A stretch of 64,000 nucleotides of DNA from Aedes albopictus. Its lineage: Eukaryota > Arthropoda > Insecta > Diptera > Culicidae. Of the stretch, positions 31,784 through 43,829 are shown piece after piece. Position numbers and translations under genes: made by a program. Position 1 is the stretch's first letter, and every line of letters starts with the position of its first letter. Below the pieces are notes generated by a model. That model did no database searches. It was not told where the DNA came from and saw only the letters and a program-made list of their open reading frames with translations. The stretch spans positions 134,172,703 through 134,236,702 of the forward strand of contig NC_085137.1 in NCBI RefSeq assembly GCF_035046485.1, given 5' to 3'.

Positions 31784-32985
31784 TGTTCATTACACACGTA
31801 ATACGTATTTAAGTCATCTGTAAAGCCTACGTGAAAAAAAAAAGAAATTAAAAGAAGGCGACTGTGAATTGAATATCATGGTGTTATCCTTAGCTGATCG
31901 GGACACCTGAAGGAGAGGTGAAGACACACAGGTTCACAAGCCTAAACGCACAGCCCGTGTGCGGAGGACTACCAGTAGCACTTTTTCGGCCGTTATCGTC
32001 CAGTCAGTCTGGGCTGGGTCTCTCCCACACACCACACTCGTCGAGAGCACAATCCGTGCCTATTGGAGCCAATCGAAGCATGAAATTGAAGGCATTTTTT
32101 ACTCTTATGTTGTGCTTCTCTGGTTCTCCTCCGGGATGTGAGAGTGTGTCTCTCTCTCTCTAAAAAGACCACTCGAAATATGTATGGACCTACTCGAGCC
32201 ACAGCGAGCCCAGGCCTCAAAGGTGTATAATTATGATCCTTTTTAGCTACACCTGAATGGAGGGGGAGAGAGAGAGAAACAGGAGAAAATATCATTCCAA
32301 GATCCGAGGCGAGTTGAGGCCTGCTTCCACTCGGAGGTGATGACTTTGAGTTTTGATTGAAATTCCTGCACGTCCGTCGTCGTCGTCGTCGTCTTGAACC
32401 GATGACGACCACGTTCATCCGCACACGCAAAGTTCTGGGACCTTGTAACTTGAGGCTTCCCGATTCACCTGGTAGGTATGGGAAAGTCTTACAGCCAGAG
32501 CCAGTAGGCAGAAAGGTACCTCGAAGCGATGTTATTGTCGTAATGCGACTTGCTAATCTGATTTCTCACACTTTATTGCCACATCTCTCATAGAGGCACG
32601 AAAGGTACAAAACTGCCGCCACCAGTCGGTGTGCGGATGGGTACCGGGCATTGGAGCGGGTTTGAGCGATGTTTCTCCAGTTTTCCATGAAGGTTTTGGC
32701 GAAGACCACATTATCAAGAAGACTTGCAGCACTGCTGAAAATCGGGAGTCACTGCTAGCAGCGCCACCCCGGATGAAGGTGGCACTATTCATGATAGTGC
32801 GTGTAAATTTTCATACTCGCACCAATACACTCTTACAATTTTACACAAAGGTACCACCTTAGCTCACCAGGCGGCGGTGCCGTCGGTGACGCTTGCCATT
32901 AGTATGGGAAAAGAACAGAGGTGCATGTCTTCTTGATAAAGTAGTCTTCGGTTTTGGGTTAGTTACTTACTACATCACTCACTGG
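31784..32985. other. Unassigned DNA, no gene recognised
   Basis: Includes CT-rich (32140-32162) and CGT-repeat (32371-32390) tracts. Several overlapping short frames lack motifs. Confidence 0.35.
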
Positions 32986-33242
32986 GGTCTCCAGTTAGCC
33001 TAGTGGTTAGGGCTATGGATGGCCAATCCGGAGACGGCGGGTTCGATTCCCTTTCCGGTCGGGAAAATTTTCTCGACTCCCAGGGCATTGAGTACTTGCC
33101 TCACGATATACAAATACATGCAATGGCAGGCAAAGAAAGCCCTTCAATTAATAACTGTGGAAGTGCTCAAAGAACACTAAGTTGAAGCGAGGCAAGCCAA
33201 GTCCCTGTGCGGACGTAGAGCTATAAAGAAGAAGAAGAAGAA
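32986..33242 (+). mobile_element. tRNA-derived SINE, Feilai-like
   Basis: A-box-like TTAGCCTAGTGGTTAGGG and B box GGGTTCGATTCCC head a roughly 250-bp body. It contains TTAATAACTGTGGAAGTGCT and ends in (GAA)n. The body matches 47376-47660. Confidence 0.8.
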
Positions 33243-34262
33243 TAACTCACTAACTCACACATTTGCTCATTTACTTACACTTTTATTTACTAACAGGCTC
33301 ACTCAGTCACTATACATACTCACTAGCTCACTCACTCACTCACTAATTTGCCCGTCTGCCTACTCTTTTATCAACTCAGTCACTAATCAATATTTTAACT
33401 TATCACATCACCCACTAACTGATTACATCACTCACTAACAGGCTCACTAACAAACGCACTCAGCAACTCACACTCCCATTCAATTATTACACACTATAAC
33501 ACATACTAACTCATTAGATCATTCACTAGCAGGCTAACTTACTAACAGACTAACTTACTAACTCACGTACTTAGCAACTCACTCACTTATTATGTTACTA
33601 ACTCACTATATCACTCACTTATTCACTCATTTTTAACCCACACAGTCAGTAACTCACGCACTCACTAACTCCTCACTCGCTCTCTCACTCATTTACTTGT
33701 CAGCTCACTACATCACTCACTAGCTCACTATATTTCTCACTTACTCACTAATTCATTTATTTACCCACTAACACTCATTTACTCACTAACTAATTCACTC
33801 ATTTACCCAATAACAGACTCACTAACAGACTCACTCACATACTCACTTGCTTATTAATTCGATCATTTACTTATACATTCACTCACTAACATGCTCACTT
33901 ATTCACTAATTCACTAACTCACTAGCTCACTCAGTCACATATTTACTCACTACTTCACTTTCTAGCTCACTAAATCACTCTCTAATGCCTTCTAATTCAA
34001 CAACCCACTTATCAACATTCCTACTCAATAGCTCTCAAACTCACCCATTAACTCATTTACTTACTTATTTACTAATTCACTCATTTTATTCTACTCACTC
34101 ACTCACTCACTCACTCACTCACTCACTCACAAAGTCATCAACTCAGTCATTCAATCACTCCTAAAGTCATTAACTCAATCTTTTACCTACTTACTCACTC
34201 ATTCCTTAACTCCCTCATTAATCATTTTACTCATTCATTCAGTCACTTATTAACTCATTCCT
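33243..34262. repeat. Degenerate CTCA/CTAA satellite
   Basis: About 1 kb of CTCACTAACTCACTC-like 4-bp-period DNA, including an uninterrupted (CACT)n run at 34096-34131. It starts immediately after the SINE (GAA)n tail. No gene. Confidence 0.85.
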
Positions 34263-35698
34263 ACAGCATGTCCACGGGAATTCCTCCAAGAGTTCGTCGG
34301 AAATATCCCCAGGAAATTCTTGGGGAATCCTCCAAGAGTTTTTCGGGAATTCCTGCAGGAGATCTTTGAAAAAATCTTCAAGAATTTTTCACAAATTTAT
34401 CCAAATGCTCTCGCAAAATCCCTCCTAAAGTTCCTGGGAAACTCCTCCAAGACTTCCGTGGGAGTTCGGACAATGGTTCCGTAGCAGTTTCTTCAGGAAT
34501 TCTTCTATGAATTCACCAGGAACCCCCTCTGGGGAAACCCTTCAGGAGTTTCCCCTGCTGCTATTTCCTCCAGGAGTTCTACGTGAATTCCTTCGGGAGA
34601 TTGTTGGAAATTTCGTTAAAAAATTTTCAGAAAATCCCCCAACAGTTCTCAATGAAGTCCTCCAGAAGTTATTCTACAATTCCCCCGAAAGCTCCTGCAA
34701 TAGGTTCATGGGAATTTCTTAAGGAGGTCTTCTGGAATTCCTCATTGAGTTCTCCAAGAGCTTCGTCTGGAGAATTCATCCAGGAGTTTCCCTGAAGATT
34801 TCCTCCAGGAATTTCCTTTGGGTAATCCCTCTAGGAGATCCCCTCTGGGGAATCTCTCCAGGAGTTCCCTTTGGGAATTCCTCCCAGGAATACCTCTCTG
34901 GAGCATTCCTCCAGGAATGCTCCGGGAATACCTCAAGGAATGCCCCGGGAGTCCCTCCAGGATTTCGCTAGGAATTCCTCGAGAAGTTCCCCGGAAATTC
35001 TTCCAGGAGCTCCCCGGGAATTCCGCCAGGAATTTTCCTAGGAATTCCTGAAGAATTCCTGAAGGAACTCCCGGGAAATTCCTGAAGAAAATCTCAAAAC
35101 TCCAGAAAGAATTATCGGAAATCTCCTGGAGGAATTCATGGCGAACTGCTGGAGGAATTTCCAGAGAGTATCAGGATGAATTATCGAGGAACTCCTGGAA
35201 GATATTCCAAAGAACTGCTGTAAGAAATCTCGAGTAACTTCTGGTAGATTTTCCTAGAAACTCCCTGGAACTCCAGGGAAATTCCTGGAGAAATACTCGG
35301 AATTCCTGGAGGAATTTACGGGAACTCATGTGTAGAGATTGTGAATAATTGACGGGGAGCTCGTGGAGGAATTCATGACAAACTCCGGGTGGAATTTCTG
35401 GAGAACTTCTGGATTTCCGGGGAACTCCTGGATGAATCTCCGGAAAACTTCTGTAGGAATTCCCAGAGATCCCTACAGGAATTTCTGGGGCACTTCTGGA
35501 GAGATTCCCGAGAAACTGCTGGGAAAATTCCTGAGGAAGTCCTGGAAGAATTCCCGATGATCTTCTTCAGAAATCCCGAGAAACTCCAGGAAGAACTCAC
35601 TAGGCACTCCTGGACAAATTTCCATAGAACAGATTGAAAAATCCTCATGGAACTTCTGGGGATTTTTTCAGGGAACTTTTGGAAGAATTCCCGAGGAC

Positions 35699-35848
35699 CA
35701 GGCCCGTGCACAGAAGTGGCGCCAAGGAAGGGGGTTTTCCCAATTTCTGCAAAAGGCGGAGGGGCGCCTAGTGTATAAAGCGTCGGTAATGGGGAGGGTT
35801 TAACACCCAAGCCCCCCCCCCCCCCCCCCCCCCTTGTGCACGGGCTTG
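35699..35848. mobile_element. hAT-type MITE, 8-bp TSD CCGAGGAC
   Basis: CAGGCCCGTGCACAG at the left, CTTGTGCACGGGCTTG at the right, flanked by CCGAGGAC at 35691-35698 and 35849-35856. It includes a run of more than 20 C at 35813-35833. Confidence 0.85.
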
Positions 35849-37389
35849 CCGAGGACTCCTCCAGCTAAATATTGGGGGAGTTCCTGGGTAACTAATGGAA
35901 GAATTCCTGAAGAAACTCCCGGGATATTCCTGGAGAAGTTCTGGAAACTCCTGAAAGATTTATCGGAAATCTTCTTAAGGAGTTCCTGATGAACTGCTAG
36001 AGGGATTTCCAGAGAATTTCAGGATGAATTATCGACGAACTCCCGGAAGATTTTCCGAAGAACTGCTGTAAGAAATCTCGAGTAACTCCTGGAAGATTTT
36101 CCTAGTAACTCCCTGGAACTCCCGGGAAATTCCTGGAGAAATACTCGGAATTCCTGTGTAGAGATTGTGAAGAATTGACGGGGGCCTCGTGGAGGAATTC
36201 ATGACGAACCCTAGGCGGAATTTCCGGAGTACTTCTGGATTTCCAGGGAACTCCTGTAGGAATTCCCACAGAACCCTGCAGGAATTTTTGAGGAACTTCA
36301 GGAGGTATGCCCGAGAAACTCCTGCAAGAATTCCAGAGGAATTCCTGGAAGAATTCACTAGGAACTCCTGGACAAATTTCCATGGAACAGATTGAGGATT
36401 CCTCGTGGAACTTCTGGAGATATTTCCAGGGAACTCTTGGAAGATTCCCGAGGACTCCAACAGCGAAATATTGGAAGAGTTCCTGGGTAATTCATGGAGG
36501 AGTTCTCGGAGAATTCTTGAAGGAACTTCCGGCCAATTCCTGGATAAACTCTAGAAACTCCTGGAGGAATTCTCGAGATATCCTGGAAAAATTATAGTGT
36601 ATCTCCTGGAGGAATTCCTGGCGAACTCCGGGAGGAATTTCTGAAGAACTTCTGGATAAATTCCCGAGGAACTGCTGGATGAATTCTCGGAAAACTCCTG
36701 GAGGAATTTTTGAGATACTTCTGAAGTTATTCGCGAGAAACTAGTAGAAGAATTCTTGAGGAGCTCCTCAAAAATTTTTCGAGAAACTCCTGGAAGAAAT
36801 CCCGTGGGGCTCCTGGAAGACATCCCGAGGAACTTCTGGAGGTATATCTGCGGCACGCTTTTCGAAATTTCCAATGAACAGATTGAAGAATTCCCATGGA
36901 ACTCCTGCCAGGGAACTCCTGAGAGAATTCCTGAAGTACTCTTGGAGAGTCCTGTGTGGATTCCCAGGGAACTTCTGGAGGAATTCCGAGGGAGCTTCTG
37001 GAAGAGTTTTTGTGAAGCTCTTGGAGAAATTGCGGAGGAAGTCTTGAAAGGATTTCCGAGGAATTCCTGGAGGCATCTTAGAGGAATTTCTGTAGAAATT
37101 TATTGGAAACTTAGAAAAAAAAACCGCGAATTCCTGGAGTTATTTCCTGGGAACTGAGAAGAAATTCCCGGGAAACTCCTGGAAAAATTGTCAGGGATTT
37201 GCTGATGAATTTGCCAATGAACTCCTGGAGGAATTTTCGACGAACTCCTGGAGGTATTCTCATGAAACTCCTGGAATGAATCCCTAGGATTTTTTACAGA
37301 ACTACCGGGGAACTTATGGAAAAAATTCCGGAGATTTGCTGGGAAAATTGCTGAGAACTTTCTGAAGGAATTTACGGGGAAGTTTCAAG

Positions 37390-37520
37390 GATGTTATGCT
37401 GGTTCGACTGTAATTGGAGATCAGAGATAGTTTCGGCTTAGCAGTTTTATTTTAGTGAAAACGTCGCACAAAATAAAATAGTGTGTTCAACTACAGCAAA
37501 ACTGCAAAGCCGTAACTATC
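37390..37520. mobile_element. Small palindromic insertion
   Basis: ATAGTTTCGGCTTAGCAGTTTT pairs with AAAACTGCAAAGCCGTAACTAT. TTTTATTTTAGTG faces its near complement in the centre. It interrupts the minisatellite. Confidence 0.6.
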
Positions 37521-38202
37521 CCTGTTTTTGATGATTTTTCGAGGATTTCCTGGAAGTATTCCCGTGGAACTTCAGGAGGAATTCCTAAGAAAATTCTGGG
37601 CGAAATCCCGAGGATCTCCTGGAGGAAATCTCAAGGAGCTCCTTGATACATTTCCGAGGAATTCCTGGAGGATTTTCCTAGAAACTTCTTTTGGAATACC
37701 AAAGGAATTTCTGGAGAATTTGCCGAGAGTCTACTGGAACTCCTAGAGGGATTGCCGAGGAAGTCCTGGAGATATTCCCAGAAAAAACGAGGATAAATTC
37801 CCTCGTTGATTTCTTTGGATCCCTTGGTGGAATTCCCAAGAAACACCTGGAGTAATTTCCGAGAAACTCCAGTGGACATGTCTGAGGAGCTGCTATAGCT
37901 ATTCCCGAGAAAACCCTGGAGGACTTTCCAAGTTACTCCTGGACAAATTCGTGAGGAACTCCTACAAAAATACCCGGGCAACTCTTGCTAAAAATTACGA
38001 AGAACTCCAAGAGAAATTACCGAGGAACTCCTAGAAGAACTCACGAGAAACTGCTGAAGGAGTTTTCGAGGAACTCCTCGAGAAAGTTCCAGGAAGTCCT
38101 GGTGGATCGAGCTTCTGGAGGACCACCCAAGGTACTCCTGGAGGATTAAAAAGGAGGGAATTCTCGATCAACTTCCGCAAAAATTCTCGAGGAAATCCTG
38201 CG

Positions 38203-38585
38203 GTTTCATGTGGTTGGAATCGACCGTTATAGCGATAAGTGGCCGAAGGGAGAACATTTTGGTAACGTTGCTGTCGTAGCGTTGGTCTACTGGACTGGAT
38301 CCCAGCCCGCTTGTTGAGCAGATTAAGGTTGAAGGATTCATCATTGACAAAATCGTCATCATTGAAAATTCGAAAGCAGTTTTCTCGTTCAAAGATGAAA
38401 TTTCCGCAATGAAAACATATTCACTGTATTGCTTGTGCAGAATGGAGTACAGTGAATACATTTTCAATGCAATCATTCGAGATTTGAGTGAGAAAACTGC
38501 TTTCGAATTTCTGATGACGACGATTTCATCAATGACGAATCCTTCAACCTTAACCCCTCATGGTTTAAAAGAAATGATTTTGAAA
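38203..38585 (+). mobile_element. 3' UTR relic related to the R1-type element
   Basis: ATCGACC, AAGTGGCCG, GCTGTCGT, GTTGGTCTACTGG and GGATCC blocks match 27395-27475 in order. TTGTTGAGCAGATTA matches 27990-28005, and CCCCTCATGGTTTA resembles CCCCCTATGGTTTA near the 3' end. A TTAA-flanked MITE splits the last part. Confidence 0.7.
38327..38549. mobile_element. TTAA-flanked MITE (piggyBac-like)
   Basis: The ends GGTTGAAGGATTC and GAATCCTTCAACC are perfect inverts. Pairing continues for about 60 bp (TTCGAAAGCAGTTTTCTC). TTAA lies on each side (38323-38326, 38550-38553). The related 3' UTR at 28.0 kb supplies the empty site (AGCAGATTA-CCCC). The TTAA duplication suggests piggyBac-type mobilisation. 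Confidence 0.8.
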
Positions 38586-39059
38586 GTTCAGTTCAAGTTC
38601 CGAGAAGAATCTTAAGTTTTTTGTCTTTCTCGTACACCGAAGTGTACTGAAAGGCTATACGTTCAATTAAAAAAAAAAAAACAAATTTTCGATAGAAGGC
38701 TTGGAAAGTCAAGTCGCATATACCAATCAACTCAGTTCGACGAATTGAGATGATGTCTGTATGTGTGTATGTATGTGTGATGTATGTATGTCTGTGCGTA
38801 AAAAAGTTCACTCATTTATAAGGCACTTCCCATTGGCAGATTTTTCGGATTATAGCTCGAATCGTTACCGCATTGTTTTCTATTAAAAATGGTTCGGATC
38901 GGTCAAGGCGTTCCGGAGTTATGGCCATTTCAGTGACCCCCGGACCAGTACAGGTGGAACTGAACCAAGCCCCATCATGCGACACAACAAACTGCGGCTA
39001 TTTTTGTAACCTTTTGTATGGTTGACGAATTTTATGCGAAAATGAACACTGGAGACCAG
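38586..39059. repeat. Dispersed repeat shared with 24.06-24.16 kb
   Basis: GTGTACTGAAAGGCTATA and TTTCGATAGAAGGCTTGG occur in both. A (TATG)n-type microsatellite lies at 38755-38790. Non-coding. Confidence 0.5.
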
Positions 39060-42000
39060 AAATTCCAAGATGTTGTCCTCAAATTCAAGATAACAGCCTT
39101 ATATTCAAGATGGCGGCTCCAAATTCAAGATGGTGCACAGTGGAAAAAATCGACCCAAAAAAACGGATCTTTTAACGCCGCTGGTTTCGGTACGTGAAGT
39201 TGACCATTTCTGACGTAAAAAAATACGAGAAATCGATTGGTGCTAATTTCATTCACCGCACGGTACGGGAAGTGGTCCATTTTGCCCCATTTTGCCCTTT
39301 TTTCATACAAAAAGAGAATCAAAATGTACTTTCAAACAACTAACACGACTGTAGATCATTGAAAATAGCTGCAGGTGTAATTGGAAGTTAATAGGAATCA
39401 TAAGAATACATGGAAGAGTTTTTTAAATGCTTATTGCACCCCATATGCCCCAACAACTGTCGGATATTCTCAATTTTTCCTAATTATGAATGGATTTTTA
39501 ATGTTACTGACATGAAGTTGATTTGTTTGGTATAAACAAAAATCACTTGATCATCAGAATCCTCTTCAGTAGTTGTCCAATTTTCCCCATTTTGCCCTAT
39601 TTTCATAAAAAATGAGATTCAAAATGTATTTTTGAAAAACAAATACTGCTATGGAACGTTGAAATTTGTTTTAGGTGCAATTGGAAGCTAACAGTTATCA
39701 TGCGCATATATGAAAGATATTTTCCCTATTTTACCCTACATGCCCCTAAAACTGCTGGATAATAACATATTTTGTATGGTTTTGTAATGTCACTGGATGC
39801 AAAAAATGAAGCCATGGATGGATACATACAAATGCGGTTTATCGAATAATACTACAATCATTCTCGAATTGGTATAATTAGCTGTCCATTTCACCCTAAT
39901 TTGCCCCGATTTTTGTCATGTAATCAACATGTAATGAATAAATCAATTTGCCCTGATTTTTTGTCAAGTAATGAATAAATTAATTTCCCTTATCAGCATT
40001 GGTACTGAAACCAATGTTATCAAAAAGATATATATGACTTTTTTATAATTTCAGCTTTTGATGGGGAACTAAGGGCATAATAAGCATTTTTTTAAATATA
40101 TCAGATGTGCGCTAAACTGATTAAATAGGGCATCTCAAAGCACCAAATATATTTATTTAAGATGCTTCATTTCATCAGTTGTGTGCATATTTGCCACAAA
40201 TTAAGATTAGAGTTAATGCTTATTATACCCTGTATTCCTAACCAAAGTCATATATGTTTTAACTGTCCTTTCGATCACATTGGCTTCAGTAACAAAAGTC
40301 CATCAATTCGGACATAAGCAAATGGGGGAAATCAATTTATTCATGAGGCGACAACAAATCAGGGCGAATTGGGGTAAAATGTACAGCTATTTGTACCCTC
40401 CCGTGAATGATTCTAAACCTTATCGATAAACTGTATTTGTATGTATAAAAAAATGATCAAGGACTCCATGTACTGCAACCAGTGACATTTAAAAAAAATG
40501 AAAAAAAAATGTTATCATTCAGCAGTTTTAGGGGCATGTAGGGCAAAATAGGGAAAATATCTTTCATTTATGCACACGATAGCTGTTAGCTTTCAATTGT
40601 AACTAAAACTAATTTCAACGTTCCATTACAGTCCCTGTTTTTTATAAATACATTTTAAATCTCATTTTTCTATGATAATAGGGCAAAATAGGGCAAATTG
40701 GACAACTACTGAAGATGATTCTGGTGATAGCAGATCTAGCGCTTTATGTTTATGCAACAAAAAAGAAATTCAAATCAAAAACATTAAAAACCCATTCATG
40801 ATCATGTAAAATTCACAATTTTAGCAGTTTTTGGGGCATATGGGGCAATATAAGCATTTAAATGGATCTTTCAAATATGTTTACGATTTCTAATAACCTC
40901 TTATTACACCTGCAGCTATTTCCAATGATCCACAGTCGTGTTAGTTGTTTGAAAGTACATTTTGATTCTCTTTTTGGGCAAAATGGGGCAAAATCGACCA
41001 CTTCCCGTGCCGTGCGGTGAATGAAATTAGCACCAATCGATTTCTCGTAATTTTTTACGTCAGAAATGGTCAACTTCACGTATCGAAACCAGCGGCGTTA
41101 AAAGATCCGTTTTTTTGGGTCGATTTTTCCCACTGTGTGGTGGCTGTTTAATAGAGGTTTAGGCTCTAAAACCATGCAATATGGGTATATGTGGTATGAG
41201 GAAGATGTCCGAAGTCCAAAAATGGCAACCACAATATCCAAGATGGCAGTCTAAAGTTCAAGATGGCGGCTCCACATCCAAGATGACGACTGTTCAATGG
41301 AGTTTTAGGAACTGAAACCATGCAATATGGGTATATTTGGTATGTGGAAGAAGTCTGGACTACAAAAATGACGACCAGAATATCCAAGATGGCGGTCTAA
41401 AATCCAAGATGGATGTTGTATAATGGAGTATTAGGATCTAAAACCATGCAATATGTGTATATTTGGTATTGGAAAGATGTCTATGTCCAAAAATGACGAT
41501 TAAAATATCCAAGATGGCGACCAAAATATCCAAGATGGCGTCTCAAAATTCAGTGGAGAACGTTTAATGGAGTTTTAGGAACTGAAACTAATCAACATGG
41601 GTATACAAACGTAGCGATATCCTTATAACCTCCCTGAAAAAGACCCAAACCAAGGGTCAAAACGACCGGATGAAATAGAATCACCTCGCTTATAATTTAA
41701 CCGGACCGAAAAGCCAACCATAGAGGGATAATATGGATGTATTTGATATGGGGAAGAAGTCTGGACTCCGAAAATGACAACCTGAATATCCAAGATGGCG
41801 TATATCTGGTATTGGGAAGAAGTCTGGAGTCCAAAAAATGACGAGAAAAATATCCAAGATGGCGACCAAAATATCCATGATCGCGTCTTAAAATTCAAGA
41901 TGGTGGCATGAACTTCAAGATGGCGGTTCTTTAATGAAGGTTTAGGCTTTAAAACCGTAAATATAGGTATATTAGGTATGGGGAAGACAACCGGAGTTCA

Positions 42001-42200
42001 AAAATAGTGACCAGGATATCCAAGATGGCGTCTCAAAATTGAAAATGGTGGCTGTTAAATGCAGCTTTGGGCTCTACAACCGTTCAATATGGGTGTATCT
42101 GGTATGGATAAGAAGTCTGGAGTGCAAAAACGGCGACCAGAATTTCCAAGCTGCCGGACTTAAATCCAAAATGGCCGCTCAATATTCAAGATTGTGGCTG
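39060..42200. repeat. CCAAGATGGCGGC-type tandem array, split by a foldback
   Basis: At least a dozen AAGATGG words, many AAGATGGCG, occur at 39100-39135 and 41230-42160. They lie within longer units that also carry TTTAATGGAGTTTTAGGA, AACCATGCAATATGGGTATAT and GGTATGGGGAAGA. The foldback at 39136-41137 interrupts the array. Non-coding. Confidence 0.75.
39136..41137. mobile_element. 2.0-kb foldback, CACAGTGG ends, 5-bp TSD (Transib-like)
   Basis: Left CACAGTGGAAAAAATCGACC and the complement of the right end CACAGTGGGAAAAATCGACC begin near-identical inverted arms of roughly 1 kb each, meeting near 40130. TGGTG flanks both sides (39131-39135, 41138-41142). The interior repeats TTTTGCCCCATTTTGCCC words and has no transposase. 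CAC-type ends with a 5-bp target duplication are known for Transib elements, so this assignment is an inference. Confidence 0.75.
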
Positions 42201-43829
42201 TTTTCCAAGAGTTTGAGTCTTAAAAATCAAAAGACAGATAAACGATATGTTCTCTGATGCCATGCAATGGATTTCTGTTAAACGTATGAAAGTGCGATAT
42301 TCATCAACATGTCGCTTGAATTGTGTTGAAATGTGTTTTTGAAGACGGATTAATTAGGGTTTTTCACATGCAATGACTCACGATGACCATGACTAGAACT
42401 CTTGTGTGACATCACTTGCAATCTGTCGAAAATGCTCCTTTTGGTTGGGCAGATAAGCTTTTGAATCTGTAACCGCCAATGAATTCTTCTCCTGTCTAAC
42501 TTGCCTCCAGCTCACGGTACCAGAAATATTTGTACTGAACGTTGCTAACTGAAGCGAAACCCGAGAAGGTCACGGCATAAAATAATGACCGAAGGGAGGA
42601 AATTGGGGGCCCTTCTTGGATGGCTTGGGCTTTGGGCTCGATTGGGACCCGACTGCGGGGTTCACACGAGTGGTGCGCAGCAATGCATGTAGCATAAAGC
42701 GGCGAAAGTCTCTGGACCGCAGGGCTTCGCCTGGAAACAAAGTTAAATCAGCGCAACAAGCATCACAACAACAACAACAGCAAAAGGAACGGAGGAAATT
42801 TATCTCCCGGCCAAGGGCAGATAGTTATGCTGATTTTATTTTTTTGGATTGCATAATGCAATTGTTCGAATTATGAGGGTTGGATGGGTTGCGAATACAT
42901 AAGCCATTTAAAAAATGCGGTGATACTGTATTGTATTTCATGGAGTAGTTACTGTTGATTTTTTATGGAGCTTATATATCTAACTTTAAACGCATTAGGT
43001 ATTTTTTTATTTTTTTTTATTTTCTTTTTTTTATATTTTTACTTTTTTTTGCCTAACAATGGCCCTCTGTTAATTTCAATTTCTATTCAATTTCTCTCAT
43101 CGCTCGCTTGTGTATCTATCTACCGTATTCTATCATTACTTTCCTTACTCCTTCTTACTTCGAGTAGTATTCATATCATCAAAAAAAAGCCAATTAAAAT
43201 TAATTATGAGTATTAGGTAATTGTTTTCAATACCAAACTATCATCGATCATTCCAAGGCCAATTTTAAATCTAACTTTTAGTTACGCTGGCCGCATCCGG
43301 TGAATATGAATATGTTCTTATGATACCAATAAAAGCAAAAACAACCATTTAATTACAGATTCCTGGACGCAACATACACCCGTTACGACAGTAGTGGTCA
43401 CAATATTTTTTTTCGCACCCATAATTATTACCTTTACGAGCGTCAACCAAACGCCTAGACCCAGCAGAGAGAAGTGATGACGAAGGCGAAAACAATGAAC
43501 GGCAGAACCTATTATTCACACCCTTCGCAAGGCGTCAAGAATCAATTTGTAGTAGCAAAGTGTTCAACAAACGACTTCAACGGAAATGGCTAGAGGAATA
43601 GGTAGGTTAGGTGGGTAGGTAGGTTGGTAGCCATGATCACATGGAATGATCAGAAATCAATTTTACCAAGGTACCCACCGCAATTAGTGGTGTGACACCG
43701 GACCGGACCGGATGGCCCCTTCGGGTTGGACTTGAGTGAATGGATGGATATAGGTGGTTGATCGAACCGATCACAGTGGCTTGAATGATCAATATTTTCA
43801 ATCTACGGAGTAGCGGTGATTTTATGATA
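42201..43829. other. Unassigned DNA, no gene recognised
   Basis: T-rich tracts at 43000-43050. A frame near 42616 contains a glutamine run but no motif. Nothing else is supported. Confidence 0.35.

Larger units (their letters stand above)
34263..38180. repeat. Large GGAATTC minisatellite with an internal inversion
   Basis: From 34263 to about 35045 the units read TTCCTCCAGGAATTCC. From about 35050 to 38180 they read CTGGAGGAATTCCCGAGGAACT. The switch makes a giant inverted repeat. Frames of 60-145 codons are periodic (FLEEF, NSRGTP types) and are not genes. A hAT-type MITE and a small palindrome are embedded. Confidence 0.8.

Noticed and set aside
31959..32593. Overlapping frames at 32 kb on both strands
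   Set aside because: No motif, conflicting strands, and simple CT and CGT repeats within.
33000..33060. tRNA-like A and B boxes (also at 7570, 46750, 47380 and 56830)
   Set aside because: No cloverleaf with intact acceptor and anticodon arms; bodies and tails show they are SINEs.
35363..37157. Many 65-145 codon frames on both strands
   Set aside because: All follow the GGAATTC repeat period and have no family motif.
33243..38180. CRISPR-like regular repeats
   Set aside because: No conserved direct repeat with unique spacers; these are degenerate eukaryotic satellites.
42616..42876. 86-codon frame with a glutamine run
   Set aside because: No recognisable domain, splice context or similarity; the run is a simple CAA/CAG repeat.
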